IMG/VR virus record: IMGVR_UViG_3300009551_000081
Coordinates: 1-38,463 of that record
DNA from: a virus
Direction: 5' to 3' (one strand)
DNA length: 38,463 bases
Positions 37,677-38,463 of the stretch are shown here, in pieces. Below the pieces are notes generated by a model, which saw only the letters and a program-made list of their open reading frames with translations, made no database searches and was not told the DNA's origin. The first letter of the stretch is position 1. Each line of letters begins with the position of its first letter. A program made the translations under genes and the position numbers.

Positions 37677-38132
37677 ATGGCCACGTTCAACCAAGTTGCA
37701 AAAAGCCTTCGGGCCGTGGCCAAGAACGTTCCCCAGAACGCGAACATCATTGTTCGCAAAGTAGCACTAGCCATTGATCAAGCTGTTGTCTTGGGCACGC
37801 CTGTTGATACCGGGCGTGCTCGTTCTAATTGGCAAGTCAGCATTGATGCGCCGGCAACCGGCACAGTGGAGCCTTTTGCCAAGGAACTACCGGACAAGGT
37901 GGGGGCAGCTGCCGACTCCGGCACGTTCGCTATTAACTCGGCAATAGCCGCCACAAAAGGATTCGCTGGCGGCTCTATTTTTATTGTGAATAACCTGCCG
38001 TACATCATTCCTCTGAATGAAGGTCACAGCCAGCAGGCGCAGCCCGGATATATTCAAAACGCGATACTGAACGGTATCCGCGCCGTACGCAGCGTCAAGC
38101 TGCTTGAACCGCCGCAGAAAGACGGGGATTAA
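37677..38132 (+). CDS. HK97 gp10-like tail completion protein
   Basis: 151 residues. TPVDTGRARSNWQVS near residue 40 is the hallmark of the gp10-like family, and the end (YIIPLNEGHSQQAQPGY, then QNAILNGI) fits it as well. Such proteins usually sit before the tube gene; here it lies after the chaperones and before the tape measure. It starts four bases after the GT stop. GGAAAGGA lies upstream of the ATG. Confidence 0.78.
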   Translation: MATFNQVAKSLRAVAKNVPQNANIIVRKVALAIDQAVVLGTPVDTGRARSNWQVSIDAPATGTVEPFAKELPDKVGAAADSGTFAINSAIAATKGFAGGSIFIVNNLPYIIPLNEGHSQQAQPGYIQNAILNGIRAVRSVKLLEPPQKDGD

Positions 38133-38133
38133 A

Positions 38134-38463
38134 GTGGACGAGACCGTACTAATCAAAGTTCAAGAGGATGGCTCCCGTGTAGTGGAGTCAAACATCAACA
38201 AGGTTGCCGACGCAACCGACAAAGCTGGTGTGTCCGCTGAACTGTTCCAGAAGATCATGGGCCAGATGACCAGCGTGATGGATAAAGTCTCCAGCAGCAT
38301 GGACCGCCTCAACGCCACGCTGGATAAGCAAACTTCCAGCGCGCAGCGTGTGGCCGCCGCGCAAGACCAGACCACGAAGTCCACCGATGCGCTGAGCAAG
38401 GCCGCGACCACCAGTGCCGCCGCCATCCAGCAGAAAGTCGCCTCGACGACCGAGGCTGTGGCA
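38134..38463 (+). CDS. Tape measure protein, N-terminus (3' truncated by window)
   Basis: A GTG at 38134 with GGGGA upstream opens a frame that is still open at the window end (110 codons). VLIKVQEDGSRVVESNINKV is the typical beginning of siphovirus tape measures, followed by a helical, Ala/Ser/Gln-rich repeat-like chain (MDKVSSSMDRLNATLDKQ). The tape measure sets tail length and helps DNA entry. Position after the chaperones agrees. Confidence 0.82.
   Translation, partial: MDETVLIKVQEDGSRVVESNINKVADATDKAGVSAELFQKIMGQMTSVMDKVSSSMDRLNATLDKQTSSAQRVAAAQDQTTKSTDALSKAATTSAAAIQQKVASTTEAVA

Noticed and set aside
1-38463. CRISPR arrays, tRNA genes, insertion sequences, integrase or repressor
   Set aside because: No regular spaced repeats, cloverleaf-like sequences, transposase or recombinase motifs were recognised on either strand by eye.

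Overview
This window is most of the genome of a lytic tailed bacteriophage with siphovirus-type tail genes. It infects a Gram-negative host, judging from the inner/outer-membrane spanin pair. It carries tail-terminator-like, tail-tube, frameshifted tail-chaperone and tape-measure genes, with no sheath or baseplate gene, no integrase, no repressor and no tRNA. Genes are tightly packed, mostly joined by 1, 4, 8 or 14 bp stop/start overlaps. From memory the layout resembles Nazgul-like and Sano-like siphoviruses of beta/gammaproteobacteria; that is an inference and was not searched. Both window edges cut genes: a tail-tip protein on the left and the tape measure on the right. The missing part probably lies between them on a circular map.

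Layout. (1) 1-3372, rightward: the end of the tail module, with a large tail-tip/host-contact protein carrying a LamG-like lectin domain and a small DUF2793 protein. (2) 3425-23966, leftward: a long block of DNA metabolism, modification and small accessory genes. It ends at a hairpin terminator at 3379-3400 and has candidate promoters near 4321, 5020, 16078, 20554 and 24016. (3) 24045-24710: a non-coding, AT-rich divergent region with many GTGCATT/AATGCAC repeats, a 12-bp inverted repeat and an AT block, probably an origin and/or control region. (4) 24711-38463, rightward: lysis genes (lysozyme-like, holin, i-spanin, o-spanin), then TerS, a small kinase-fold-like gene, TerL, portal, MuF-like head protein, scaffold, capsid, two paralogous small proteins, connectors, tail terminator, tail tube, tail chaperones with a -1 slippery site, a gp10-like protein and the start of the tape measure.

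The replication set is a DUF3854/DUF5906-type primase-helicase, a family A DNA polymerase with a proofreading exonuclease, an ATP-dependent ligase, a SNF2-like helicase, a VRR-NUC nuclease and a Cas4/AddB-like PD-(D/E)XK nuclease with a probable Fe-S cysteine set.

The most interesting system is a probable DNA base hypermodification pathway at 5764-9091. It contains a thymidylate-synthase-fold enzyme (possibly a dUMP hydroxymethylase), a stand-alone protein of the 5-hmdU-DNA-kinase helical/base-hypermodification family, a GT-A glycosyltransferase resembling TET-associated glycosyltransferases, and an HD nucleotidase. A dCMP deaminase (18411-18995) and a MazG-like pyrophosphohydrolase (20935-21243) could supply dUMP and prune the nucleotide pool. 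The inferred outcome is phage DNA carrying a hydroxymethyl-derived, probably glycosylated, pyrimidine that resists host nucleases.
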